Shown here: piece by piece, positions 1 through 5,042 of the stretch | Layout: each line of letters starts with the position of its first letter | Position numbering within the stretch: the first letter of the stretch is position 1 | Source of the DNA: Acidobacteriota bacterium | GTDB lineage: Bacteria > Acidobacteriota > Polarisedimenticolia > Gp22-AA2 | Length of the DNA: 5,042 bases | Direction of reading: 5' to 3' | Assembly (NCBI GenBank): GCA_027297005.1 | Contig: JAPUIN010000408.1 | Span: 1 to 5,042, forward strand | Notes under the pieces: model-generated | Databases searched by the model: none | The model's input: only the letters and a program-made list of their open reading frames with translations | What the model was told of the DNA's origin: nothing | Made by a program: the position numbers and the translations under genes

Positions 1-725
1 CCCAGATGGAAATGCGCGGTCGCACTGTCCGGCTCGATTTCGAGAACGCGACCGTACGCCTCAATTGCCTGGTCGAGCCTGCGGGTTCCACCCCAGAGAA
101 CCAGGCTGTCCGCATACTCGAGCCGTTCGGCGGCGCCTCCCTTCCGGGCAGCGTCGCGCAACGTGCGCAGCCGGGGCAGGGACGGGGCCGACATCGTCCG
201 GTCGGAGGAGCCGGTCGCTCCCGGCTTCGCTTCCGACTCGGGAACGTGCCGCACGAACCCGGCCACTTCACCGATCTCGGGGTTCACCCCCCTGATGATC
301 CCGTTCTCATCCAGAAGCAGGGTGATCGGGACGTAGGAGAGGTCGAGCAGGTTGAGGGAATCGACCATGAGCGGCCAATCCATCCCCTTCCACTGCATGA
401 AGAGACGGGCCCGGTCGGGATGCTGCTCCAGCAGGATCCCGACTGTCTGCAGGCTCTCGCCGAGCCCCTGCTCCTGAATCGCGGCGTGCCACCCGGGCAC
501 GTGCCTGCGGCAACCTGCTCACCAGGAAGCAAAGAGATGAAGCAGCACCTTCCGCCCGCGGAACTGAGCGAGCGACATCGGCCGTCCGTCTTCGGCCGAC
601 GGAAAGGTCAGGCCCGGGAAGGGTCGACCGATCCCGAAGGCGTCCTCACCGCCGGCGCGGATCGACCCGGCGGGCAGGAGGATCAGGGCCGCGACGACGA
701 CTGAGACGAGATAGGAGTATCTCAA
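1..725 (-). CDS. Selenocysteine-containing exported thioredoxin-fold (TlpA/redoxin-like) protein with C-terminal TPRs; 3' end beyond window
   Basis: Probable envelope thiol/selenol-disulfide oxidoreductase. From the TTG at 725 the protein opens with a signal peptide (R2, hydrophobic core about 4-18, possible cleavage after I-R-A24). A redoxin-like entry (GRPFPGLTF, then SLAQFRGRKVLLHLFASW) leads to U69-A-G-C72, where thioredoxins have CxxC. The codon for residue 69 is TGA (519-521). The frame then stays open for over 500 nt to the window edge and still reads as a thioredoxin fold: a helix after the active site, a cis-Pro region S-Y-V-P133-I-T-L-L-L-D-E-N-G, then at least one TPR (about 198-232) and the start of another. 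TTG 725 is preferred because GAGGGG lies 7 nt upstream; ATG 767 has no ribosome site and overlaps the protease gene. It is last in the minus-strand operon seen here. Its substrate cannot be read from the sequence. Reading TGA as a stop would remove the catalytic motif, cis-Pro and TPRs. Confidence 0.85.
480..509 (-). promoter_or_regulatory. Putative bacterial SECIS hairpin for the redoxin Sec codon
   Basis: Counting the T of TGA as 1, mRNA positions 21-26 pair with 32-37 (CGTGCC with GGCACG), closing a five-base loop CGGGU at 27-31 (window 491-495). Below this, GG (17-18) pairs with CC (38-39) and CGC (13-15) with GCG (40-42), with small bulges CA and A on the 5' side. The loop lies 23 nt after the UGA and has G in its first two positions, as expected for bacterial SECIS elements. 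Pairing was done by eye; no folding energy was computed. Confidence 0.7.
519..521 (-). other. In-frame TGA read as selenocysteine (U69 of the redoxin-TPR protein)
   Basis: The TGA falls exactly at the first Cys position of the thioredoxin active site (F-A-S-W-TGA-A-G-C). The resolving Cys is kept, and the coding frame continues without a further stop to base 1. A random nonsense mutation at precisely this codon with a perfectly kept downstream frame is unlikely. U-x-x-C replacing C-x-x-C is a well-known selenoprotein pattern. Confidence 0.85.
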
Positions 726-732
726 GGTAGGG

Positions 733-738
733 CCCCTC
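733..738 (-). promoter_or_regulatory. Ribosome binding site deciding the TTG start at 725
   Basis: GAGGGG on the minus strand ends 7 nt before TTG (723-725). The upstream in-frame ATG (765-767) has no purine-rich site before it and would put an unusually long charged stretch in front of the signal peptide. Confidence 0.6.
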
Positions 739-753
739 GAAGGATCATTCTGC

Positions 754-1467
754 CTAATAATGACCATGATATAGGAAGAAGACGACCACCGAGAACACGG
801 GACGCAACAGATAGCCCGCAACCCTCCACGCGAGCATCAGTCCCATCAGCGACATCATCGGGTTGGTGCCGATCGACTCGATGAAACGCCCGACACGTCC
901 GGGCATCAGCCCCTGCAGGACACCGCTTCCATCCAGCGGCGGGATCGGAATCAGATTGAACAGGAACAGCAAAAGGTTCAGGCTGAGGGCCACCGACAGG
1001 GTGAACGCCACGGCGTGGATCAGCGAATCGGGTGGCGTGCCCGGCGCCGCCTCGACCAGGTAGCCCAGCCCGACCCGGTTCGAGGGAACCAGGCTGCCGG
1101 CGCCCAGGAGGACGCGCAGGCTGATGAACGAAATGATCGCCAGCACCAGGTTCGCGGCCGGCCCGGCCGCCGACATCGCGGCGTGACGCTTCGGATGCCT
1201 CCGCGCCCAGATCGGATCGTAAGGCGCCGAGGCCCAGCCCATCATCCATCCCGACATGAAGAAGGTGAGGATCGGCACAACCACCGTCCCGAACACCTCA
1301 CGCCGGATGTGCGGCCACGGGTTGAGCGAAACCTGTCCACTGCGGTACGCGGTGTCGTCGCCGCCGAGGCGCGCCACAAGGCTGTGCGCCCCTTCGTGGA
1401 AGGTCATGGTGAAAATAAAGATGACGTACCAGATGGCGAATTCGGCGAACGCCTGCGGGCTGCCCAT
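754..1467 (-). CDS. M50 family (site-2 protease-like) membrane zinc metalloprotease
   Basis: Predicted intramembrane zinc protease of the compact type, 237 residues without a PDZ domain. The first membrane helix carries the zinc motif H24-E-G-A-H28. Also visible are the conserved A-G-P-A-A-N (101-106) and the second active-site segment N171-L-I-P-I-P-P-L-D179-G, in which the Asp completes zinc binding in this family. Hydrophobic stretches at about 8-23, 58-78, 106-122, 152-173 and 203-233 suit a multi-pass inner-membrane protein. The ATG at 1465-1467 is preceded by GAGGT (1479-1483), 11 nt upstream and overlapping the exonuclease stop codon. The gene ends 28 nt before the TTG of the selenoprotein redoxin, so the two are probably co-transcribed. 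Small M50 proteins of this layout are common in bacteria and few have known substrates; cleavage of a membrane regulator or a housekeeping role are both possible. Confidence 0.88.
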   Translation of the reverse strand: MGSPQAFAEFAIWYVIFIFTMTFHEGAHSLVARLGGDDTAYRSGQVSLNPWPHIRREVFGTVVVPILTFFMSGWMMGWASAPYDPIWARRHPKRHAAMSAAGPAANLVLAIISFISLRVLLGAGSLVPSNRVGLGYLVEAAPGTPPDSLIHAVAFTLSVALSLNLLLFLFNLIPIPPLDGSGVLQGLMPGRVGRFIESIGTNPMMSLMGLMLAWRVAGYLLRPVFSVVVFFLYHGHY

Positions 1468-1481
1468 GGGTTACTCTGACC

Positions 1482-2063
1482 TCAGGAATGCTCGCGGCGA
1501 TTGAGGAGGGCGCAGAGGATCCGGGCCTGATACAGCGCGTCGTAGTCGGCCCGATGCACCAGCGCTTCGTCCTGGGGCGGGATTCCTGGCAACAACTCCT
1601 GCAGCCTCTCCTTGTGCGAATCGAACCAGTCGATCCCGAGACAACCGGCTGCGAACGATTTGAGCTCGAGCCCCTTGTACCCGAACGGGTTCGGCAGGTA
1701 GTGATACACGTAGTAGTAGCTGATGTAGGCCCAGTCGAATACAGCGTTGTGTCCGACAAAGACGGGCCTGGTCGAGTCCTTCTGGATCCGCTCCTCCACG
1801 AACCGGGTCAGGCGCCGCATCGCCTCGTGCGGCCGGACTCCCTCACGCTCCAGATGCTCGCGCGGGATGCCGTGGACCGCCATGGCACCGGGATCGAACC
1901 CCTGCGCCAGCGGCTGCAGTTCGACATAGAAGGAATCATCCTCCGGATCCCAGGTGGAGCCAACCCTGCCGACCGCGACGGCGCCGATCGACACCAGGTT
2001 GAACAGGCCCGGCACCGGCCCGGATGCCTCGACGTCAATGCTGAAGTAGAGTGTCCCGCTCAT
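1482..2063 (-). CDS. 3'-5' exonuclease of the DEDDh (RNase T/DnaQ-like) superfamily
   Basis: A 193-residue stand-alone nuclease domain, predicted to be cytoplasmic and to remove nucleotides from 3' ends of DNA or RNA with two metal ions. The five acidic/His positions of the family are visible: D10-V-E12 (Exo I), D110 in G-H-N-A-V-F-D (Exo II), and H170 with D175 in H-R-A-D-Y-D-A-L (Exo III). The residue M-A-V-H-G-I-P segment near 61-67 is also typical of DnaQ-like proteins. ATG 2063 is chosen because the S-I-D-V-E strand then begins at residue 8, as usual for the family. An open stretch upstream to 2336 only shadows the neighbouring gene. The start lies 8 nt after the upstream stop with no good ribosome site, which suggests translational coupling. 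Whether the substrate is DNA, tRNA or short oligoribonucleotides cannot be told. Confidence 0.87.
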   Translation of the reverse strand: MSGTLYFSIDVEASGPVPGLFNLVSIGAVAVGRVGSTWDPEDDSFYVELQPLAQGFDPGAMAVHGIPREHLEREGVRPHEAMRRLTRFVEERIQKDSTRPVFVGHNAVFDWAYISYYYVYHYLPNPFGYKGLELKSFAAGCLGIDWFDSHKERLQELLPGIPPQDEALVHRADYDALYQARILCALLNRREHS

Positions 2064-2071
2064 CACCCGGC

Positions 2072-2623
2072 TCAGGGGGCCAACGGAGATTCGACCATTT
2101 CCACGGAGACCGGCTGCTGCGTGTTCACATCGATCGCACCGAGGACGATATTGCCGTCGGCGACTCGCAGCGCGATGGCCACCATGGCGAGGTCGTTCGG
2201 ACCGGGCTGAAATCCAGTCAGCTTGATCCAGCCGAGGGATTGATTCTCGGAAATCCTGCCCGAGTTCCCCCTCACGATGTGCAGCCGCAGGCTGGTCTGC
2301 TCCGGCCGGGCCGTCCCGTAAGTTCTGGACGCCCATGCCGGTTGAACGGCACCCGCCTCGAGCACGGGCAGAAACGTCCCGCGCGGCATCTCGATCCCGA
2401 TCGATTCGATCAAACGGCCATCGCGGGCGATCGCCGGAGAGTCCTGCTCGATGATGTGAAACGGGGTGCGCATCACCCGGGGTGATCCTGCCTCGTCCTG
2501 CGTGAAATCGGCCACCTCTGCCAGACGGGCCGGGCCGACAGGCCGCTCACGCGGCGACAGAGCGATCCCCACGAGCCCGAAGATGACGATCAGTAGTGCC
2601 GATGCGAGGTGAAGCGGGTTCAA
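2072..2623 (-). CDS. Membrane-anchored free-standing Hsp70 (DnaK) substrate-binding-domain-like protein
   Basis: A 183-residue protein with an N-terminal hydrophobic helix (about 5-23, H-L-A-S-A-L-L-I-V-I-F-G-L-V-G-I-A-L-S), then a polar linker. From about 72 to 176 it follows the Hsp70 substrate-binding beta domain segment by segment: I-E-S-I-G-I-E-M-P-R-G (DnaK SLGIETMGG), F-L-P-V (TTLI), S-R-T-Y-G-T-A-R-P-E-Q-T-S-L (SQVFSTAEDNQSAV), I-V-R-G-N-S (VLQGER), E-N-Q-S-L-G-W-I-K-L-T-G-F (ADNKSLGQFNLDGI), and a final V-A-D-G-N-I-V-L-G-A-I-D pair (DIDADGILHVSAKD). No ATPase domain or helical lid is encoded. It starts at TTG 2623, with GGAGG 5 nt upstream. It is first in the minus-strand operon. It may hold unfolded or hydrophobic peptides at the membrane, but no function is established by the sequence. 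The fold is recognised by memory of DnaK, not by a search. Confidence 0.72.
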   Translation of the reverse strand: MNPLHLASALLIVIFGLVGIALSPRERPVGPARLAEVADFTQDEAGSPRVMRTPFHIIEQDSPAIARDGRLIESIGIEMPRGTFLPVLEAGAVQPAWASRTYGTARPEQTSLRLHIVRGNSGRISENQSLGWIKLTGFQPGPNDLAMVAIALRVADGNIVLGAIDVNTQQPVSVEMVESPLAP

Positions 2624-2628
2624 CAGTT

Positions 2629-2633
2629 CCTCC
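2629..2633 (-). promoter_or_regulatory. Ribosome binding site deciding the TTG start at 2623
   Basis: GGAGG on the minus strand is separated by 5 nt (AACTG) from TTG (2621-2623). It supports a non-ATG start directly before the membrane helix. Confidence 0.6.
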
Positions 2634-2662
2634 CGGTCCCGCTCAGCGCGAGAAGGGGGATT

Positions 2663-2668
2663 ATTCTA
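2663..2668 (-). promoter_or_regulatory. Possible -10 element of the minus-strand operon
   Basis: TAGAAT (five of six matches to TATAAT) lies in the only AT-rich patch upstream of the Hsp70-like gene and would give a leader of roughly 30 nt before TTG 2623. No convincing -35 hexamer is seen 16-18 nt upstream, so this is tentative. Confidence 0.35.
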
Positions 2669-2788
2669 TCCGATCCTCCCGTCCCGGGCCTTCGAGTATG
2701 ATCCGCGTGTCATCGAGGGAACTTGACGGTGCCGGCGATCCGCCCCAGCCCGGACTGACAGGTGGTCGAGAATTCTTCATTGACGTCG

Positions 2789-2797
2789 TGGTATAAT
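2789..2797 (+). promoter_or_regulatory. Extended -10 promoter (TGGTATAAT) for nfu and the radical SAM gene
   Basis: A perfect TATAAT (2792-2797) is preceded by TG plus one base, giving an extended -10 element. The -35 region 17 nt upstream is poor, as is common with extended -10 promoters. The expected transcription start is about 2803-2805, giving a leader of about 36 nt to ATG 2840. Confidence 0.65.
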
Positions 2798-2839
2798 AGG
2801 ACCATGTTTAATCCGTTCAGCAGCAAGGGAGCCCAAGGG

Positions 2840-3130
2840 ATGGAAACGCTCGATGACAACGGCGTTAAAGAGAAAGTCAAGAAGATCATCGACGAGACGA
2901 TCAACCCCGCGGTCGCCAGCCACGGTGGGTTCGTCGAGGTCCTGGACGTCAAGGACAACGTCGTTTACCTGAAGCTGGGCGGCGGTTGCCAGGGCTGCGG
3001 AATGGTCAACGTGACGCTCAAACAAGGGATCGAGACGACCCTGAAGGAAGAACTCCCGCAGATCGCCGGCGTGATCGATCAGACCGATCATGCCGGGGGA
3101 TCCAATCCGTTCTACCAGCCCTCGAAATAA
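2840..3130 (+). CDS. Nfu/NifU C-terminal-domain iron-sulfur cluster scaffold/carrier
   Basis: A 96-residue single-domain Nfu protein expected to bind a [4Fe-4S] cluster between two subunits and pass it to target enzymes in the cytoplasm. It shows an N-terminal helix (V9-K-E-K-V-K-K-I-I-D), the H-G-G-F-V-E-V-L-D-V segment at 28-37, the L-K-L-G-G-G-C50-Q-G-C53-G-M cluster-ligand motif, and the following helix with acidic C-terminal half; it ends in N-P-F-Y-Q-P-S-K. ATG 2840 is preferred because AAGGGAG (2825-2831) lies 8 nt upstream. The in-frame ATG at 2804 sits at the predicted transcription start and would be leaderless, adding 12 non-conserved residues. It is followed after 34 nt by a radical SAM gene, an obvious possible cluster recipient. 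No A-type or NifU N-terminal domain is fused to it. Confidence 0.9.
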   Translation: METLDDNGVKEKVKKIIDETINPAVASHGGFVEVLDVKDNVVYLKLGGGCQGCGMVNVTLKQGIETTLKEELPQIAGVIDQTDHAGGSNPFYQPSK

Positions 3131-3151
3131 ATCTACCGGCCGCCAGACCCT

Positions 3152-3158
3152 GAAAGGG
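3152..3158 (+). promoter_or_regulatory. Ribosome binding site deciding the TTG start at 3165
   Basis: GAAAGGG lies in the 34-nt gap after the nfu stop, 6 nt before TTG (3165-3167). The protein then starts about ten residues before the first hydrophobic strand of the N-terminal domain, a normal distance. Confidence 0.5.
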
Positions 3159-3164
3159 TTAGCC

Positions 3165-4652
3165 TTGCCCCACCTCCGCCCGCATTCCCTGAAGCAGCCC
3201 GGCGCCATCCTCCTCGTTTCGTGCTACGAGCTAGGGCATCAGCCCCTGTCGATCGCCTCCGCCTCAGGCCGCCTGCTGGAGGCCGGGTATGACGCGACGG
3301 TCCTCGATCTGGCCGTGGAACGGCTCCGGCATGACGCGGTCGCGACGGCCCGCATCGTCGCGATCTCGGTGCCGATGCACACGGCCCTCAGGATCGGCGC
3401 CCGGCTCGTGGAGCGGGTCCGCGCCGCCAATCCAGAGTGCCACATCTGCCTGTTCGGCCTGTACGCGTCGCTCAACGCCAGGACCCTCCTCGAGGCCGGC
3501 GCCGATTCGATCATCGGCGGCGAATTCGAGGAGCCGCTGGTCCGGCTCATCATGGAGCTCGATCGCGGAGGGTGCGCAGATGGCCTGCCCGGAGTGCGCA
3601 CCCGAGGGACCGATGCGGCGCCCTGGATCCATCGGATTCACTTCGCGATCCCCCGCCGTGACAACCTGCCGCCCCTTCACCGCTATGCGAGCCTGGAAGC
3701 GGATGGCCACTCCCGGGTGGCCGGCTACGTGGAGGCCAGCCGCGGTTGTCTGTATTTGTGTCGCCACTGCCCGATCCCGGCCGTTTACGAGGGGCGGTTC
3801 TTTGTCGTGCCGCGCGAGGTGGTCCTGGCCGATATTCGGAGGCAGGTCACCGACGGGGCCACTCACATCACGTTCGGTGATCCCGATTTTCTCAACGGGC
3901 CCGGCCATGTCATACCGATCCTGCATTCGATGCACGATGAGTTCCCCGATCTGACCTTTGATTTCACCGCCAAGATCGAGCACCTTCTCGCCCGGCAGGA
4001 TCTGCTGCACGGGATGCGCGACCTGGGGTGCCTGTTCATCACGACGGCGATTGAGTCGCTCAGCGACCGCGTGTTGACGATCCTGGACAAGGGGCATACG
4101 CGCGCCGACGTCCCGGTTGCGCTGCAGAGAGTCCGCGCCGCCGGCATCGCTCCGAGGCCATCGTTCGTTCCCTTCACGCCGTGGACCTCGCTGAACGATT
4201 ACGGGGATCTGCTGCAGTTCGTGGAGAACGAGGATTTGATCCTGCATCTGGATTCGGTTCAGCTCTCCATCCGCCTCCTCCTCCCCCCCGGGTCGCTTCT
4301 GCTCGAACGTCCCGAACTCAGAGACCATCTGGGATCGCTCGATCCGGAACGCTTCACCTTCACCTGGACTCACCCCGATCCCGTTATGGACCGGCTGCAT
4401 CGCGAGGTCACCACCCTCGTCGAGGAAGCGGCGCGCGCGCAGGAGGATCCGTGGGTGACGTTCCGGCGCATTCGGTGCGCCGCCAATCGGGCGGCGGGGC
4501 TCGCCGAATCCCCCGCGCCCGAGGCCTTAGTCGCCCCTCCCCCACCCCACGACAAGGGACGGCCACCACGCCTCTCCGAGCCGTGGTACTGCTGAGCCGA
4601 GCCAACTGAGGGTCAGTTGGACCCCGTGCGCTCGCTCGAATATGGCTTCTGA
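3165..4652 (+). CDS. CUAEP-tail radical SAM selenoprotein with N-terminal B12-binding-like domain
   Basis: A 495-residue protein when TGA 4593-4595 is read as Sec (U477). Residues about 10-155 resemble the cobalamin-binding Rossmann-type domain of B12-dependent radical SAM enzymes (I-L-L-V-S-C-Y-E-L-G-H-Q-P-L; V-A-I-S-V-P-M-H-T-A; a late I-I-G-G-E-F-E-E-P), without the DxHxxG ligand motif. The radical SAM [4Fe-4S] motif is C195-x3-C199-x2-C202, followed by G238-D-P-D-F. A proline-rich linker (A-P-P-P-P-H) precedes the tail W-Y-C-U-A-E-P and 18 residues ending in E-Y-G-F before TGA 4650-4652. This matches the family I know as CUAEP/CCAEP-tail radical SAM (seleno)protein, whose reaction is, to my knowledge, undefined. 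TTG 3165 is chosen because GAAAGGG lies 6 nt upstream; ATG 3090 would overlap nfu by 41 nt. Nfu is 34 nt upstream. Confidence 0.87.
4593..4595 (+). other. In-frame TGA read as selenocysteine (U477 of the CUAEP radical SAM protein)
   Basis: The frame reads TGG TAC TGC TGA GCC GAG CCA, that is W-Y-C-U-A-E-P, the signature tail of this family in which Sec or Cys occupies the second position. The frame stays open for 18 codons to a TGA at 4650-4652. The exact C-x-A-E-P match after the TGA would be improbable in a true untranslated region. Confidence 0.88.
4602..4620 (+). promoter_or_regulatory. Putative bacterial SECIS hairpin for the radical SAM Sec codon
   Basis: CCAACTG (4602-4608) pairs perfectly with CAGTTGG (4614-4620) around a five-base loop AGGGT (4609-4613). 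The stem starts 6 nt after the UGA and the loop 13 nt after it, with G at the second loop position. No T-tract follows, so it does not look like a terminator. The loop shares GGGU with the hairpin at 480-509. Confidence 0.72.
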
Positions 4653-4674
4653 GGCGCGCCGACCGCCCGGCCGG

Positions 4675-4703
4675 TTGCGATGAAGCGATCCGGCCTGTAG
4701 ACT
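4675..4703 (+). promoter_or_regulatory. Possible sigma70-type promoter for the metallo-beta-lactamase-fold gene
   Basis: TTGCGA (4675-4680) and TAGACT (4698-4703), each four of six matches to consensus, are separated by 17 nt. Transcription would start near 4710, about 70 nt before ATG 4782. The 129-nt gap after the radical SAM gene contains nothing else recognisable and no clear terminator, so read-through from upstream is also possible. Confidence 0.35.
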
Positions 4704-4781
4704 CCCCACCTCGTGAACAGAACCGTAGACGACCGGCCCACGGGCGACTCCTGTGCCCGGCACCGGGAGGAGATCGCATCA

Positions 4782-5042
4782 ATGCGTATGCCAGCCCGCA
4801 AACAGACCACAGCCCTCATTTCGTCGGGGATTTTCATCGCTCTGCTCCTTCTCCCACCGGAGCCGGCCCTCAGCCAGAACGACATGGTCGATGTGGCGAT
4901 CGAGGCGAAGAAGGTAGGCCAGGGAATTTACATGCTGACGGGGCGCGGCGGGAACCTCGGGCTTTCGGTCGGGGTGGACGGAGCGTTCCTCATCGATGAC
5001 CAGTTCGCCCCCCTCACCGAGAAGATCACCGCCGCCGTCGCC
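4782..5042 (+). CDS. Exported metallo-beta-lactamase-fold hydrolase, N-terminal part; continues beyond window
   Basis: Eighty-seven codons are visible. A signal peptide (R2, R6, K7, then hydrophobic L-I-S-S-G-I-F-I-A-L-L-L-L) ends near A-L-S-Q-N, so the product is predicted to be periplasmic or secreted. The mature start reads V-G-Q-G-I-Y-M-L-T-G-R-G-G-N-L-G-L-S-V-G, then V-D-G-A-F-L-I-D-D-Q-F-A-P, the first two beta strands typical of MBL-fold hydrolases of the SoxH/QuiP-like kind. The zinc motif HxHxDH would come just beyond the window edge, so catalytic competence cannot be judged. ATG 4782 follows GGGAGGAG (4765-4772) by 9 nt, an excellent ribosome site. The second ATG, two codons on, is less well spaced. 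It lies 129 nt after the radical SAM gene on the same strand. Substrate unknown. Confidence 0.8.
   Translation, partial: MRMPARKQTTALISSGIFIALLLLPPEPALSQNDMVDVAIEAKKVGQGIYMLTGRGGNLGLSVGVDGAFLIDDQFAPLTEKITAAVA

Noticed and set aside
505..512. Smaller hairpin TGCC-GCA-GGCA close to the redoxin TGA as the SECIS
   Set aside because: Only four pairs with a three-base loop; it competes with the much longer stem at 480-509 that has the GGGU loop.
519..521. Redoxin gene as a pseudogene broken by a nonsense codon
   Set aside because: The stop replaces precisely the catalytic Cys codon, the downstream frame is intact for more than 500 nt, and a SECIS-like hairpin follows. All of this favours Sec recoding over decay.
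6..704. Long plus-strand open frame opposite the redoxin gene
   Set aside because: It is an antisense shadow in GC-rich DNA with no recognisable domain, while the minus strand encodes a clear thioredoxin fold.
2064..2336. N-terminal extension of the exonuclease up to 2336
   Set aside because: It overlaps the Hsp70-like gene in another frame, has no family resemblance, and the nuclease domain begins right after ATG 2063.
2723..2785. Two TTGACG hexamers (2723-2728 and 2780-2785) as -35 elements
   Set aside because: The first has no -10 at 16-18 nt; the second lies only 6 nt from TATAAT. Neither is correctly spaced.
3090..3164. ATG 3090 as the start of the radical SAM gene
   Set aside because: It overlaps nfu by 41 nt, has a poor ribosome site, and adds a basic segment unlike the domain start; TTG 3165 has a better site.
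3264..4400. Long minus-strand open frame opposite the radical SAM gene
   Set aside because: Low-complexity, charged antisense shadow; the plus strand holds a clear radical SAM protein with its cluster motif.
4602..4620. Hairpin after the radical SAM stop as an intrinsic terminator
   Set aside because: No run of T follows the stem, it lies within the extended CUAEP reading frame, and its loop matches the other SECIS candidate.
1..5042. CRISPR arrays, tRNA or rRNA genes, insertion sequences, attachment sites
   Set aside because: No direct repeat arrays, RNA gene signatures, transposase genes or terminal inverted repeats were seen on either strand.

Overview
This is a GC-rich, gene-dense bacterial window with two divergent gene clusters that share a control region at about 2624-2839. 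Its main result is two probable selenoprotein genes on opposite strands. Each is cut short by an in-frame TGA that is best read as selenocysteine (Sec, U), and each TGA is followed by a strong hairpin suited to a bacterial SECIS element. Gene content (envelope redoxin-TPR protein, M50 protease, Nfu, CUAEP-tail radical SAM protein) and base composition would suit Acidobacteriota or a similar deep-branching, high-GC Gram-negative lineage. That placement is weak: no marker gene is present.

Minus strand, transcribed from about 2660 toward 1: (i) 2072-2623, a membrane-anchored protein that is essentially a free-standing Hsp70 substrate-binding beta domain with no ATPase domain; (ii) 1482-2063, a DEDDh 3'-5' exonuclease; (iii) 754-1467, an M50/site-2-type membrane metalloprotease with HEGAH and NLIPIPPLDG motifs; (iv) 1-725, an exported thioredoxin-fold protein running into TPR repeats and off the window edge, whose active site reads W-U-A-G-C. 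Gaps are 8, 14 and 28 nt, so this looks like one operon, and three of its four products have membrane or export signals.

Plus strand: (v) 2840-3130, an Nfu/NifU C-terminal-type Fe-S scaffold with CxxC, behind a clear extended -10 promoter; (vi) 3165-4652, a cobalamin-binding-like plus radical SAM protein whose reading frame passes through TGA at 4593-4595 to give the tail C-U-A-E-P and 18 residues after Sec; (vii) from 4782 to the window end, the start of an exported metallo-beta-lactamase-fold hydrolase. Nfu and the radical SAM gene are 34 nt apart, which suits an Fe-S carrier serving a [4Fe-4S] enzyme.

The two proposed SECIS hairpins are unrelated in their stems but both have a five-base apical loop ending in GGGU (CGGGU and AGGGU). 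This is independent support that both TGAs are recoded by the same SelB. No selA, selB, selC or selD lies in the window, so the host's ability to make selenoproteins is a prediction. Conventional gene calling would truncate both genes and lose the catalytic or signature residue of each.
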